From: Panax quinquefolius
Lineage: Eukaryota; Streptophyta; Magnoliopsida; Apiales; Araliaceae
Reading direction: 5' to 3'
NCBI GenBank assembly: GCA_020205615.1
Contig: JAINUW010000154.1
Location: 407,807 to 471,806, forward strand
DNA length: 64,000 bases
Below, in pieces: positions 21,074 to 32,924 of this stretch; positions within the stretch are counted from its first letter, which is position 1, and each line of letters begins with the position of its first letter. The notes beneath the pieces were generated by a model that made no database searches, had not been told where the DNA came from, and worked only from the letters and a program-made list of their open reading frames with translations. The translations under genes were made by a program, and so were the position numbers.

Positions 21074-22116
21074 TGTGACACCCCCAAATCTGGGTTACCT
21101 GACCCCCAAGTTTGGTGCTCACGATCCATAATATAATTAACATCTAACTACCAATTCATTGATGAATACAAACATACATATCATTAATTAATATATTAAC
21201 AACATCATCCCAGGTCATCTAACCTTAAAATTATAAACTTACCCTTAGATATTCAAAAAGGGTTTACAATATAACATAATAATAATGTTCATTATAACTA
21301 CTCCATCACTATGCCTTTGCCTTTGTTCTTCTTAGTCCCGCTGACCTCTTCGTTCCTAACTGAAATATTTTATTTAGCAAGGGTGAGCAACAAATTTGCC
21401 CAGCAAGTTAAGACATACAAAGAATGTATAAGAATCAAGAATAACAGACTATCTATTTTGATAGAATGACACCAAAGTTCGGGGAACTTTGAAATAGCTG
21501 AATAATTTGTTTTTCTCTAATCAATCTTCTCCCAACATATGCAACACAATAGTTCAATAATGAATGGGTACAACACTTTCAAAGTTTCTACAATATTCAA
21601 TTAATAAAAATTTAAAAATATTCTCTAGAGTTTATACTAAATGATCTTAAATGATTTTGAAATTCTATTCTCGAGTAACTATCAAAGATTTACTTTGATA
21701 TACCCAAATAACAAGATGAAAATATTTTCCAGAATTTATGCTGAGTGATCATAAAGGATCTAGAACTTCTCTTCTCAAGTAACTATCATATATATACTTT
21801 GATATACCCAGGTGTATCAGATAACCATAAAGATTAAGTCATACCCCTCTGCAAGTACTTAGAGCGACCAACTCCTTGTACCCTATATTATGCATAATAC
21901 TTACACATATGCAAAGGCCGAATATACGACAAAAAATTTTCCCTTTGTATAAAAGGTTGTTCTTCTCTGTCTTATAATCAGAGTTTGATTTATAACAATG
22001 AAATACAATGATTTCAATATCTAATCAGTTTCTCGATCTAGCCGAAATAATTGGCATTGTTCAATCAATAATAATTGAATTCTCTTCTCGAACCTATCAA
22101 GTTCTAACAAATATTC
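21074..22116 (-). repeat. Element D left (3') LTR, distal part
   Basis: Begins TGTGACACCCCCAAAT and aligns with 47555-48277 and beyond in the right LTR. It holds the KGKGK short frame (minus, 21298-21359) after a TATTTCAG acceptor-like site. It ends at TATTC (22112-22116), the target duplication of array F. Confidence 0.9.
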
Positions 22117-22333
22117 TGTGACGTTCCCAAAATAGGTATACATCATCCATCTCGAGTCGCTAAATACATGGTACATAAATCAAATACAAACTTAATTATA
22201 CAACTGTCGGGTAATATAAGACAAAACATAGCTGAGAGTTTAAACAAGAATATTGCCTTTTAGACAATATCCACTCTCAATGGAGTTCTCATTACAATTA
22301 TTATCACACTATTTTATAGAATAGTGAGGACTA

Positions 22334-22400
22334 CTATAACACCATCTCGGACCATAACTCCGTTTCCCGACTAGTCCCGGCTACGTTCTCATTTCTTGAA
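22334..22400 (-). other. LTR-embedded short reading frame (F LTR1)
   Basis: After TTTTCTTCAAG (TTTTCTTCAG in LTR2 and LTR3), one frame reads NENVAGTSRETELWSEMVL and stops. It is homologous to SENITGSSRGVE in element A's LTR at the same place. Conservation of frame between diverged LTRs is the only evidence for function. Confidence 0.4.
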
Positions 22401-23392
22401 GAAAACAATGAAAGAAAAAAGGTGAGCTCAACTAGCCCAGTAATAAATATTATGACCAAGATAATGCAGAATAAATTATCATTAGCCTTCAACAGTGTTA
22501 AACTAATAAAATACAATAAACATCAAGTTTAACTGAAGCGGAACAAGCAATTCATTAGAAGAGTCAAGTAGAGCATGATACCTACTATCTTCTATGATTT
22601 AAAAAGTTTTTCATCAACTTTATCGCTAAGACTCAGCTTAATAAATAAACCGCATCATCGAATCATCCCTGCACTACGGGCCAAGGATATTCATGTAATC
22701 ATCAATGGTCATGATTATACCGAATAATCCCTGATCATAATCATACAAATAACTGTCCATGAATGCACTACGGGCCATTGAGGACTTTTAGCACATCATT
22801 TATAACATTACGGGTCATGATTATACCGAATGATCCCTGGTCATAATCATACTAATTAACAGTCCATCTATGCACGTAAGCCAAAGATGACTTTCATCAC
22901 AATATAAGCATGAAGATGATGACAATGTAAGAATTCAATTAAAAGAAAGTAAATGATAAATTTTTAAAGATTTATAATTTAATTTATCCATAATTCAATA
23001 ATGATCAAATTACCAACATGATATTACTTTGTGGAGTAAAATTCAAGAATGATATTGTATCAAAAATGATTTGGACCGAAAAAAAATCATTTTTTGTCAA
23101 GAATAGTACTCCGGGTGAATAGTACCCAGGTGAATAGTACCCCGTGAAGAGTACTTCAGGAATAGTACCCCACAAATAGTATTTTGTGAATAGTACCATA
23201 CATATTACTCTGTGAATAGTACTCATAAAAGGAAAATACAAAAGAAAATGATATTCCATGACGAGTACAAAAGAAAGGATATCTCATACAGTATAATAGA
23301 ATATCTAAAGCGCAAATGGATTTTCATCCGAAATCACGGTGAGTCCATGTATATAGATCATTTCCACAATTTAATAAAGAATGAATACTGAA

Positions 23393-23760
23393 GGGTCATT
23401 CACGTATGCATGCGATAGTCCAGCAGAATAAAGTTATTCAATGTAATAATAAAGAATGGAATAACAAAAGAATTTCACCATGCATGTAGTAGTCCGCGTA
23501 GACAGTTTATTCCAATAGAATAATAAAGAATAGAATAACAGAAGAATTTCACCATGCATGCGATGAGTCGCGTGAGCGGTTTATTCTAACAGAATAATAA
23601 AGAATGGAATAATAGAAGAGTTTCACCATGCATGCGGTAGTCCGCGTAGACAGGTTATTCCAACAAAATAATAAAGAATGAAATAATAGAAGAATTTCAA
23701 CGTACGCATGCAGAGATCTGCGTGAGCGAGTTATTCAAAGAATAATAAAGAATGGAATAA
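23393..23760. repeat. ~76-bp tandem repeats in F LTR1
   Basis: About five imperfect units, each with TTTCACCATGCATGC, a GTAGTCCGCGTAGAC variant, GTTATTCCAA and AGAATAATAAAGAATGGAAT. The same array recurs in LTR2, LTR3 and LTR4. Confidence 0.85.
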
Positions 23761-25274
23761 CAACCATTATGAGTATTGAAAGAAATAACTCTCTTAATGA
23801 GTACGAAAAAATAATACCCCTTACTACTGTTGAACGAAAATAATATTCCTACGAATATTGAACGAAGATGATATTTCTTACGAATATTGAACACAAATAA
23901 TATTCATACGAATATGAAAAATAATATCTCTTCAGAATATGAAATAAATAATACCCTTTACCTCGGAAGAAGACAGGATACTGGAATAGTGAAGTAGCAG
24001 ACTTCTCTTCTTCTTTCTCTCTATAGCTTCTCTCTCTATAATTGCTCTTGTGAGTCTTAGTGAATTGGTGAGAATGAAGGAAGAATGAGCTTCTATTTAT
24101 AGGAAAATATTGTTTCGATAATTGCACATTTTGGGACTCGAAATATTACAGTATAATACCTTCATCTTTGGTTTCATTATTAATTTACTCCTGCAAGTAT
24201 TATCAAACTTGTACCACCTCCCATAATAGTATATCATATGAATTAATAGTACAATAATGTGACTCAATAGTTCTATACATGTGAAAAAAAATAATTATAG
24301 TATAATACCTTCATCTATACCTTCATTTTTAATTTAGTCATGCAAATATTATCAATCTTGAACCACCTCCCCTAATAGTACATACATGTGAATCAATAGT
24401 ACACACATGTGAACACATAGTTATAAGCATGTGAATTAATAGCAATTAATTGCTCATTTATCCGATTAATTACCCAATTGGTTAATATAACTTCCAGACA
24501 TCAATTATTATCGAAATAAATGTCGATTTCCACTAAAACTAATAATCCCAACACAATGGAACTATCAATTTCATCTTTAATCAACACAAACTTATTCATC
24601 ATTAATATTATAACTCAAAATATTTAACAACCAGGTCGTTCCCAGGAAAGAGGGGGCTTTTTGATAAGGATTTCTCCTTATTGGCGCGCAATTAGGTGAC
24701 CAAACCTATCCTTGACAGAACTTCTAGACATTATCAATATTGCAACTAATAATATGAATAATTTTGTAGTCTCAAATATTGATTTAATAATATAAAATAT
24801 TATGCAGATGATACTGTGACAATAATTGAATCAATAATATGAGTGATATGATACAGTAATTACTGTAGTAATAATTGAGTATAGCTGAGTGACTTCTTAT
24901 GTACGCATCAATAATCAATACCGTGTGCTACTATTCAACCACGCGTATTACTGTACTTTTACTACCGGGTAGTTCAACAGTTTAACGATAAAACTTTCCT
25001 AATTATTTTTATAAAAAGATAATTCTGTCGTTTTCGAAATAAGATAATACTTCCGTTGCGGAGTCCACCAATGATTGTGTCGTCGTATGAATATTCCCTA
25101 TTAAAACGAATATACCCCGACACAAAGAATATTGTATATCAACTTACTTTCTTTGCAAAAATTTTCAAATATCACCCTTAACTTTAACCTTTTATCAATT
25201 TAACCAATTACTATATAGAATAATAATTCTAGGAAAATTGAATATTTTCATTTCATAAAATTTGGGGTCTTACA

Positions 25275-25289
25275 ATCTCCCCTCCTTAT
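25275..25289 (-). other. PPT of F unit 1
   Basis: Minus-strand ATAAGGAGGGGAGAT, next to the LTR end, nearly the same as element A's PPT. Confidence 0.85.
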
Positions 25290-25308
25290 GAAATTTCGCC
25301 CTCGAAAT

Positions 25309-25598
25309 TTACGTACGTACCGGGTATGCCGAAGAGGTGAGGATACCTTGTTTAGATTCTAACTCTTGAGGTATAACCTTTGAGTGTCGAATATGATCCT
25401 TCTTATCCAAAATTTTAACACGTATCTTCTCATACTTTAAATTTTCTGCTATCTCGTCTAGTTCTAATTTAATAATGTGGTTTGGGTCGTCCACATATTT
25501 ATGTAACATCGATACGTGAAAAACGTTATGAACACGTGACATACTTTGCGGTAAAGCGAGTCTATAGGCCACAGTTCCTACACGATTGAGGATTTCAA
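25309..25598 (-). pseudogene. pol: F unit 1 pol C-terminus (integrase end and chromodomain-like tail)
   Basis: An 87-residue open end reading MAYRLALPQSMSRVHNVFHV ... [18 protein letters not shown]. It corresponds to element A's [17 protein letters not shown] ... VKILDQKEHVLRIKVIPQ. The WRNH.EE.TWE part of A's tail is replaced by [12 protein letters not shown], so the chromodomain-like motif is cut short. Units 2 and 3 have the same end. Confidence 0.8.
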
Positions 25599-26638
25599 AT
25601 GGGCCAATTAAATCGAGAATTGAGATTTCCTCTCTTCATCAACTCTTGCTTCTAGAGTAACACCCTCTTGAAGCTTCTTCTTCACATTTATCAGCTCCGA
25701 GTCTGTAGCTTGAGCGGCTTTTAACTTTATCGATTAAAGTTAATTCTACTTGTATATTCGCTATCTTCATGTGGGTCCCTAAAGTCTTTAACTCAATCTT
25801 CATCATTTGTAAGTTATACAAAATGGGTTTTTGTGTTAACAACGTTACAATCGTAAACACATACGATCTTCTACTAAATGCATTAACTACCACGTTCACT
25901 TTTTCCGCGATAATATTGAATGGTATGGTCGAAATCTTCATCAGCTCAAGCCAACATCTTTGGAGCATGATACATTCGTTTTGGTTGAAGAAATATTTAA
26001 GGGTTTTAGAAATGGGTTTTATACTGGGGTCAATACAAAATTCGATTTCACGCTCTGGGGGTAGGCCAGGAAGTTATTCAGGAAATACGTCAGGAAATAT
26101 ATTAACAATAGAAATATCATTCAAATTTATCATATTTTTATTTAAATCCATGACATGTGCTACGAAAGCTAGACATCTGTTTTTCAATAAACGAATAGCT
26201 TTATGGCTTAATATGACAGTGATTGACTTTAGTGGTTTGGTTGCTTGAATTCGCATAATAGGTTGGTTAGGAATATGAAAGTTAACAAACTTACGAAAAC
26301 AATCGATTTTAACATGATGAGTAGTTAACCAATCAATCCCTAAAATCACATCAAATGCAAGTATTTTCAAAGAGATAAGATCGACAGGTAACGTGAAAGT
26401 TTAAATTTGAATTAAACAGGATTTATAAACATTGGATATAACGAAGGTTTCTCCTAATAAAATTTCAATAGATAAGTCAAAGTCTAATTTCTCAAGAGCC
26501 AAGTTCAAACGTTGAACACAACTAGGTGAAATAAAAGAGTGGGTAGAACCGATATCGAATAAGGTATAGACTTCGCAAGAGTTTATGATTAACTTACCTG
26601 TGATAACTTCGTTCAGGTTACTCGATAGACGCTCTCAC
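25599..26638 (-). pseudogene. pol: F unit 1 PR, (RT deleted), RNase H, (IN deleted)
   Basis: Read on the minus strand: protease remnant with DIGSTHSFIS, then [17 protein letters not shown] and PPEREIEFCIDP. The sequence PISKT joins directly to LKYFFNQNE of RNase H, so about 320 residues of RT are missing. RNase H remnants (RCWLELMK, NAFSRRSY) continue to an EEASRG / REE region where integrase is missing and the GPFEIL module follows. The two joins are at the same place in all three units, so the deletions predate amplification. Confidence 0.8.
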
Positions 26639-27397
26639 TTAAACTACCCAATTTAACTTTTCTGGGACATCCTTTGGCGTCACCATCCCAGTTTGACTTA
26701 ACTTTGCTATAGAGTACATTCCACCCTTAATTGCTTCGTCACATTCCTAATCTATGATTCGAATCATTACTCTCCGATCCATATCGAATTGGGGTTGACC
26801 GCTCTGCATAAGGTAATTCCATACTCGATGTTAGATTCTCCCAATTGTTGTCCAAAAAGTAAAATCCATTTCATCTATTTTGGCCTTATTAGATCGAACG
26901 CCTTTTTCTACAATATCAACGCGTCGTGCGGCTTTTACCTATGCATCATCTATTCTCATTCGTTCATTTGCTTCTTCTTTCATCAGAACTTTGATCATAA
27001 CATTCTCAGATTCCAGCTCTAATATCTTATACTCTGCCAAAGAGTGCTTCTGTTCAAGCATCGCACATCGGGTAACACAATATTGAATTGTTGCATCTCT
27101 TTGCTCCACGACCGCCTGCCATTCTTCAGTCTTCTCTTCTAACTCATGAATAAGATTTTGTAATTCTAAATGTTGATCATAAAATTCTTCCAATAAATTC
27201 TCCTCAGGTTCCTCTTCTTCCTCACTCTTAGCTGCTACCTCTACGACTAGCTCGGGTGCAACTATTAGTTTTTCACTAACCACGTAGATATCTCTAATTT
27301 CTTCTTCGTCTGACATCACATTAACCTGATTGGTGATTAAAGGTGTCTCAACGGTCTTATTCACTCCATTGTTAATATTTTTAGCTGCCATTTTCAA
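26639..27397 (-). pseudogene. F unit 1 chimeric ORF: A-type gag leader plus acidic coiled coil
   Basis: A 759-nt frame with a stop near codon 153 (TGG to TAG type). Residues 3-23 (MAAKNINNGVNKTVETP) copy the N-terminus of element A gag. The next ~215 residues are not gag: MSDEEEIRDIYVV, a SEEEEEPEENLLEEF acidic patch, then a coiled-coil-like EELEK/EQRDATIQ stretch related to E's pre-gag ORF. The last part (SIAKLSQTGMVTPKDVPEK) rejoins the sequence that follows the zinc knuckles in A (GMVTQKAVPEK). So capsid and nucleocapsid are absent. A second start, MSD, is at about residue 28. Function unknown. Confidence 0.75.
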
Positions 27398-27564
27398 AAA
27401 ATGTCATAAAACAAGGGTTAATTGACATACCACATTTTATCCCTATATTCTGACCGACCAATTAAATACCAAATAAACTTATGTAGGTCATACTAGCGAA
27501 GGAATTCCCCGTCTCTCTCCTCCTAGTTCTTGTCTCACATCTCAGCCAGGGATCATATCCCTAA

Positions 27565-27578
27565 GCTTTGATACCAAC
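27565..27578 (-). other. PBS of F unit 1
   Basis: Minus-strand GTTGGTATCAAAGC directly beside LTR2's end, initiator tRNA-Met type. Confidence 0.85.
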
Positions 27579-30500
27579 TGTGATGTCCCCAAAACAGGTA
27601 TACATCACCCATCTCGAGTTTCCAAATACATGGTACATAAATCAAATACAAACTTAAATATACAACTGTCGGGTAATATACGACAAAACATAGCTGAGAG
27701 TTTAAACAAGAATACTGCCTTCTAGACAATATCCACTCTCAATGGAGTTCTCATTACAATTATTATCACACTATTTCATAGAATAATGAGTACTACTATA
27801 ACACCATCTCGGACCATCACTCCGTTTCCCGACTAGTCCCGGCTACGTTTTCATTTCCTGAAGAAAACAATGAAAGAAAAAAGGTGTGCTTAACTAGCCC
27901 AGTAAGAAATATTATGACCAAGATAATGCAGAATAAATTATCATTAGCCTTCAATAGTGTTAAACTGATAAAATACAATAAACATAAAGTTTAACTACAG
28001 CAGAACACGCAATTCATTAGAAGAGTCAAGTAGAGCATGATACCTACTATCTTATATGATTTAAAAAGTTTTTCATCAACTTTATCGCTGAGATTCAGCT
28101 TAATAAATAAACCACATCATCGAATCATCCCTACACTATGAGCCAAGGATATTCATGTAATCATCAATGGTCATGATTATACCGAATAATCCCTGGTCAT
28201 AATCATACCAATAACTGTCCATCAATGCACTATGGGCCACTGAGGACTTTTACCACATCATTTATAACATTACGGGTCATAATTATACCGAATGATCCAT
28301 GGTCATAATCATACCAATCAACAGTTCATCTATGCACGTAAGGCAAAGATGACTTTCATCACAATATAAGCATGAGGATGATGACAATGATATAAGAATT
28401 CAATTAAAAGAAAGCAAATGATAAATTTTTAAAGATTTATAATTTAATTTATCCATAATTCAATAATGATCAAATTACCAACATGATATTGCTTTGTGGA
28501 GTAAAATTCAAGAATGATATTATATCAAAATGATTTGGAATGAAAAGAAATCATTTTTTTGTCATGAATAATACTACTGGGTGAATAGTACCCGTGAAGA
28601 GTACTTCAAGAATAAGTACTTTATGAATAGTACTTTGTGAATAGTACTTTGTGAATATTACCATAAATATTACTCTGTGAATAATACTCATAAAAGGAAA
28701 ATACAAAAGAAAAGCGATATTCCATGCATTTAGTACAAAAGAGGATATCTCATACGAGTATAATAGAATATCTTAAATCGCAAATGGATTTTCATCCAAA
28801 ATGGTGAGTCCATGTAGCAGATCATTTCCACAATTTAATAAAGAATGAATACGAAGGTCATTCACCATGCATGCGATAGTCCAAGCGTGTGATAAAAGTT
28901 ATTCCAATGTAATAATAAAGAATGGAATAACAAAAGAATTTCACCATGCATGCGATAGTCGCAGCGTGAAGCGGTTTATTCCAATGTAATAATAAAGAAT
29001 GGAATAATGAGAAGAATTTCACCATGCATGCGATGAGTCCGCATAGACAGGTTATTCCAATAGAATAATAAAAAAATGGAATAATAGAAGAATTTCACCA
29101 TGCATGCGGTAGTCCGCGTAGACAGGTTATTCCAACAGAATAATAAAGAATGGAATATCAAACTTTATGAGTATTAAAAGAAATAACTCTCTTCATGAAT
29201 ACGAAAAAATAATACCCCTTACTACTGTTGAACGAAAATAATATTCCTACGAATATTGAACAAAGATGATATTTCTTACGAATATTGAACGAAAATAATA
29301 TTCATACGAATACGAAAAATAATATCTCTTCAGAATATGAATTAAATAATACCCCTTACCTCAAAAGAAGACTGGATATTGGAATAGTGAAGTAGCATAC
29401 TTGTCTTCTTCTTTCTCTCTATAACTTCTCTCTCTATAATTGCTCTTGTGAGTCTTAGTGAATTGGCGAGAATGAAGGAAGAATGAACTTCTATTTATAG
29501 GAAAATATAGTTTCGATAATTGCACATTTTAGGACTCGAAATATTATAGTATAATACCTTCATCTTTTGTTTCATTATTAATTTACTCCTGCAAGTATTA
29601 TCAAACTTGTACCACCTCCCATAATAGTATATCATATGAATCAATAGTAATACCTTCATCTATACCTTCATTTTTAATTTAGTCATGCAAATATTATCAA
29701 TCTTGAACCACCTCCCCTAATAGTACATACATGTGAATCAATAGTACACACATGTGAACACATAGTTATAAGCATGTGAATTAATAGCAATTAATTGCTC
29801 ATTTATCCGATTAATTACCCAATTGGTTAATATAACTTCTAGACATCAATTATTATCGAAATAAATGTCGATTTCCACTAACACTAATAATCCCAACACA
29901 ATGGAACTATCAATTTCATCTTTAATCAACACGAACTTATTCATCATTAATATTATAACTCACAATATTTAACAACCGGTCATTCCGTGAAAGAGAGGGC
30001 TTTTCGATAAGGATTTCTCCTTATCATGGGCAGCAATTAGGTGACCAAACCTCTCCTTGACAGAACTTCTAGACATTATCAATATTGCAAATAATAATAT
30101 TAATAACTTTGTCATCTCAATTATTGATTTAATAGTATAAAATATTATGTAGATGATATTGTGATAATAATTGAATCATTAATATGAGAGATATGATGCA
30201 GTAATTCCTGTAGCAATAATTGAGTATAATTGAGTGACTTCTTACGTAAGCATCAATAATCAATACAGTGTGCTACTATGCAACCACGCGTATTATTGTA
30301 CTTTTACTACTGGGTAGTTCAATAGTTTAACGGTAAAACTTTCGCCATTATTTTTATAAAAAGATAATTCTATCATTTTCTAAATACGACAATACTTTCA
30401 TTGTGGAGTCCACCAATGATTGTGTCATCGTATGAATATTCCCTGTTAAAATGAATATACCCCGACACAACGAATATTGTATATCAACTTGCTTTCTTTG

Positions 30501-30620
30501 CAAAAAAAATTCAAATATCACCCTTACCTTTAACCTTTTATCAATTTAACCAATTACTAAATAGAATAATAATTATAGGAAAATTGAATATTTTCATTTC
30601 ATAAAATTTGGGGTCTTACA
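27579..30620 (-). repeat. F array LTR2
   Basis: From TGTGATGTCCCC to GGGGTCTTACA. TATA box on the minus strand at 29491-29499; ~77-bp tandem repeats at about 28855-29160. It lacks about 65 bp near 29650 that LTR1, LTR3 and LTR4 keep. It shares TGATGTCCCCAAAACAGG and CAAAAAAAATTCAAATATC with LTR3 only. Confidence 0.92.
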
Positions 30621-30654
30621 ATCTCCCCTCCTTATGAAATTTTGCCCTCAAAAT

Positions 30655-30944
30655 TTACGTACGTACCGGGTATGCCGAAGATGTGAGGATACCTTGTTTA
30701 GATTCTAACTCTTGAGGTATAACCTTTGAGTGTCGAATATGATCATTCTTATCCAAAATTTTAACACGTATCTTCTCATACGTTAAATTTTCTGCTATCT
30801 CGTCTAGTTCTAATTCAATAATGTGGTTTGGGTCGTCCACATATTTATGTAACATCGATACATGAAAAACTTTATGAACACGTGACATACTTGGCGGTAA
30901 AGCGAGTCTATAGGCCACAGTTCCTACTCGATTGAGGATTTCAA
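30655..30944 (-). pseudogene. pol: F unit 2 pol C-terminus
   Basis: Same 87-residue open end as unit 1 ([20 protein letters not shown]), at the same offset from the PPT (30621-30635). Confidence 0.8.
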
Positions 30945-31984
30945 ATGGGCCAATTAAATCGAGAATTGAGATTTCCTCTCCTCATCGACTCTTGCTTCTA
31001 GAATAACACCCTCTTGAACCTTCTTCTTCACATCTATCAGCTCTGAGTCTGTAGCTTGAGCGGCTTTTAACTTTGTCAATTAAAGTTAATTCTACTTGTA
31101 TATTCGCTATCTTCATGTGGGTCCCTAAAGTCTTTAACTTTATCTTCATCATTTTTAAGTTATACAAAATGGGTTTTTGTGTTAACAACGTTACAATCGT
31201 AAACACATACGATCTTCTACTAATTGCATTAGCTACCACGTTCGCTTTTTTCACGATAATATTGAATGGTATGGTTGAAATCTTCATCAGCTCGAGCCAA
31301 CATCTTTGGAGCATGATAAGTTCGTTTTGGTTGAAGAAATATTTAAGGGTTTTAGAAATGGGTTTTGTACTAGGGTCAATACAAAATTCGATTTCACGCT
31401 CTGGGGGTAGGCCAGGAAGTTATTCAGGAAATACATCAGGAAATTTATTAACAATAGAAATATCATTCAAATTTATCGTATTTTTATTTAAATCCATGAC
31501 ATGTGCTACGAAAGCTTGACATCTGTTTTTCAATAAACGAATAGCTTTATGGCTTAATATGACAGTGATTGACTTTAGTTGTTTGGTTGCTTGAATTCGC
31601 ATAATAGGTTGGTTAGGAATATGAAAGTTAACAAACTTACGAAAACAATCGATTTTAACATGATGAGTAGTTAACCAATCAATCCCTAAAATCACATCAA
31701 ATGCAAGTATTTTCAAAGAGATAAGATTGACAGGTAATATGAAAGTTTAAATTTGAATTAAACAAGATTTCTAAACATTGGATATAACAAAGGTTTCTCC
31801 TAATAAAGTTTCAATAGATAAGTCAAAGTCTAATTTCTCAAGAGCCAAGTTCAAACGTTGAGCACAACTAGGTGAAATAAAAGAGTGGGTAGAACCGATA
31901 TCGAATAAGGTATAGACTTCGTAAGAGTTTATGATTAACTTACCCGTGATAACTTCATTCGGGTTCCTCGATAAACGCTCTCAC
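30945..31984 (-). pseudogene. pol: F unit 2 PR, (RT deleted), RNase H, (IN deleted)
   Basis: Colinear with unit 1 without net indels: [17 protein letters not shown], the PISKT-LKYFF join, and RNase H remnants RCWLELMK and NAISRRSY. The shared joins show descent from one deleted master. Confidence 0.8.
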
Positions 31985-32743
31985 TTAAACTACCCAATTT
32001 GACTTTTCTGGGACATCCTTTTGCGTCACCATCCTAGTTTGACTTAACTTTGCTATAGAGTACATTCCACCCTTAATTGCTTCATCACATTCCTAATCTA
32101 TGATTCGAATCATTACTCTCCGATCCATATCGAATTGGGGTTGACCGCTCTGCATAGGGTAATTCCAAACTCAATGTTAGATTCTCCCAATTGTTGTCCA
32201 AAAACTAAAATCCATTTCATTTATTTTGGCCTTATTAGATCGAACGCCTTTTTTTACAATATCAACGCGTCGTGCGGCTTTTACCCATGCATCATCTATT
32301 CTCATTCGTTCTTTTGCTTCTTCTTTCATCAGAACTTTGATCATAACATTCTCAGATTCCAGCTCTAATATCTTATACTATGCCAAAGAGTGCTTCTGTT
32401 CAAGCATCGCACATCGGGTAACACAATATTGAATTGTTGCATCTCTTTGCTCCACGACCGCCTGCCATTCTTCAGTCTGCTCTTCTAACTCATGAATACG
32501 ATTTTGTAATTCTAAATTTTGATCATAAAATTCTTCTTATAAATTCTCCTCAGGTTCCTCTTCTTCCTCACTCTCAGCTGCTACCTCTACGACTAGCTCG
32601 GGTGAAACTATTAGTTTTTCACTAACCACGTAGATATCTCTAATTTCTTCTTCGTTTGACATCACATTAACCTGATTGGTGATTAAAGGTGTCTCAACGA
32701 TCTCATTCACTCCATTGTTAATATTTTTAGCTGCCATTTTCAA
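31985..32743 (-). pseudogene. F unit 2 chimeric gag-leader/coiled-coil ORF
   Basis: Again 759 nt. MAAKNINNGVNEIVETP leads into MSNEEEIRDIYVV and the SEEEEEPEENL acidic patch. An in-frame TAA follows at about codon 69, where units 1 and 3 have LLEEF, and another stop interrupts the coil. No indel relative to the other units. Confidence 0.75.
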
Positions 32744-32910
32744 ACAATGTCACAAAACAAGGGTTAATTGACATGCCACATATTATCCCTATATTCTGAC
32801 CGACCAATTAAATACCAAATAAACTTATGTAGGTCATACTAGCGAAGGAATTCCCCGTCTCTCTCCTCCTAGTTCTTGTCTCACATCTCAGCCAGGGATC
32901 ATATCCCTAA

Positions 32911-32924
32911 GCTTTGATACCAAC
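32911..32924 (-). other. PBS of F unit 2
   Basis: Minus-strand GTTGGTATCAAAGC beside LTR3. Confidence 0.85.

Larger units (their letters stand above)
22117..25274 (-). repeat. F array LTR1
   Basis: From TGTGACGTTCCC to GGGGTCTTACA. TATA box on the minus strand at 24093-24101, ~76-bp tandem repeats at about 23393-23760, and GAATAGTAC repeats at about 23100-23225. It shares diagnostic variants with LTR4 (for example GTTCCCAAAATAGG-type left end, and CAAAAATTTTCAAATATC near the right end). Confidence 0.92.

Noticed and set aside
23393..23760. CRISPR-like regular repeats
   Set aside because: Units are contiguous ~76-bp tandem repeats without unique spacers, in a plant LTR, and recur in all four LTRs.
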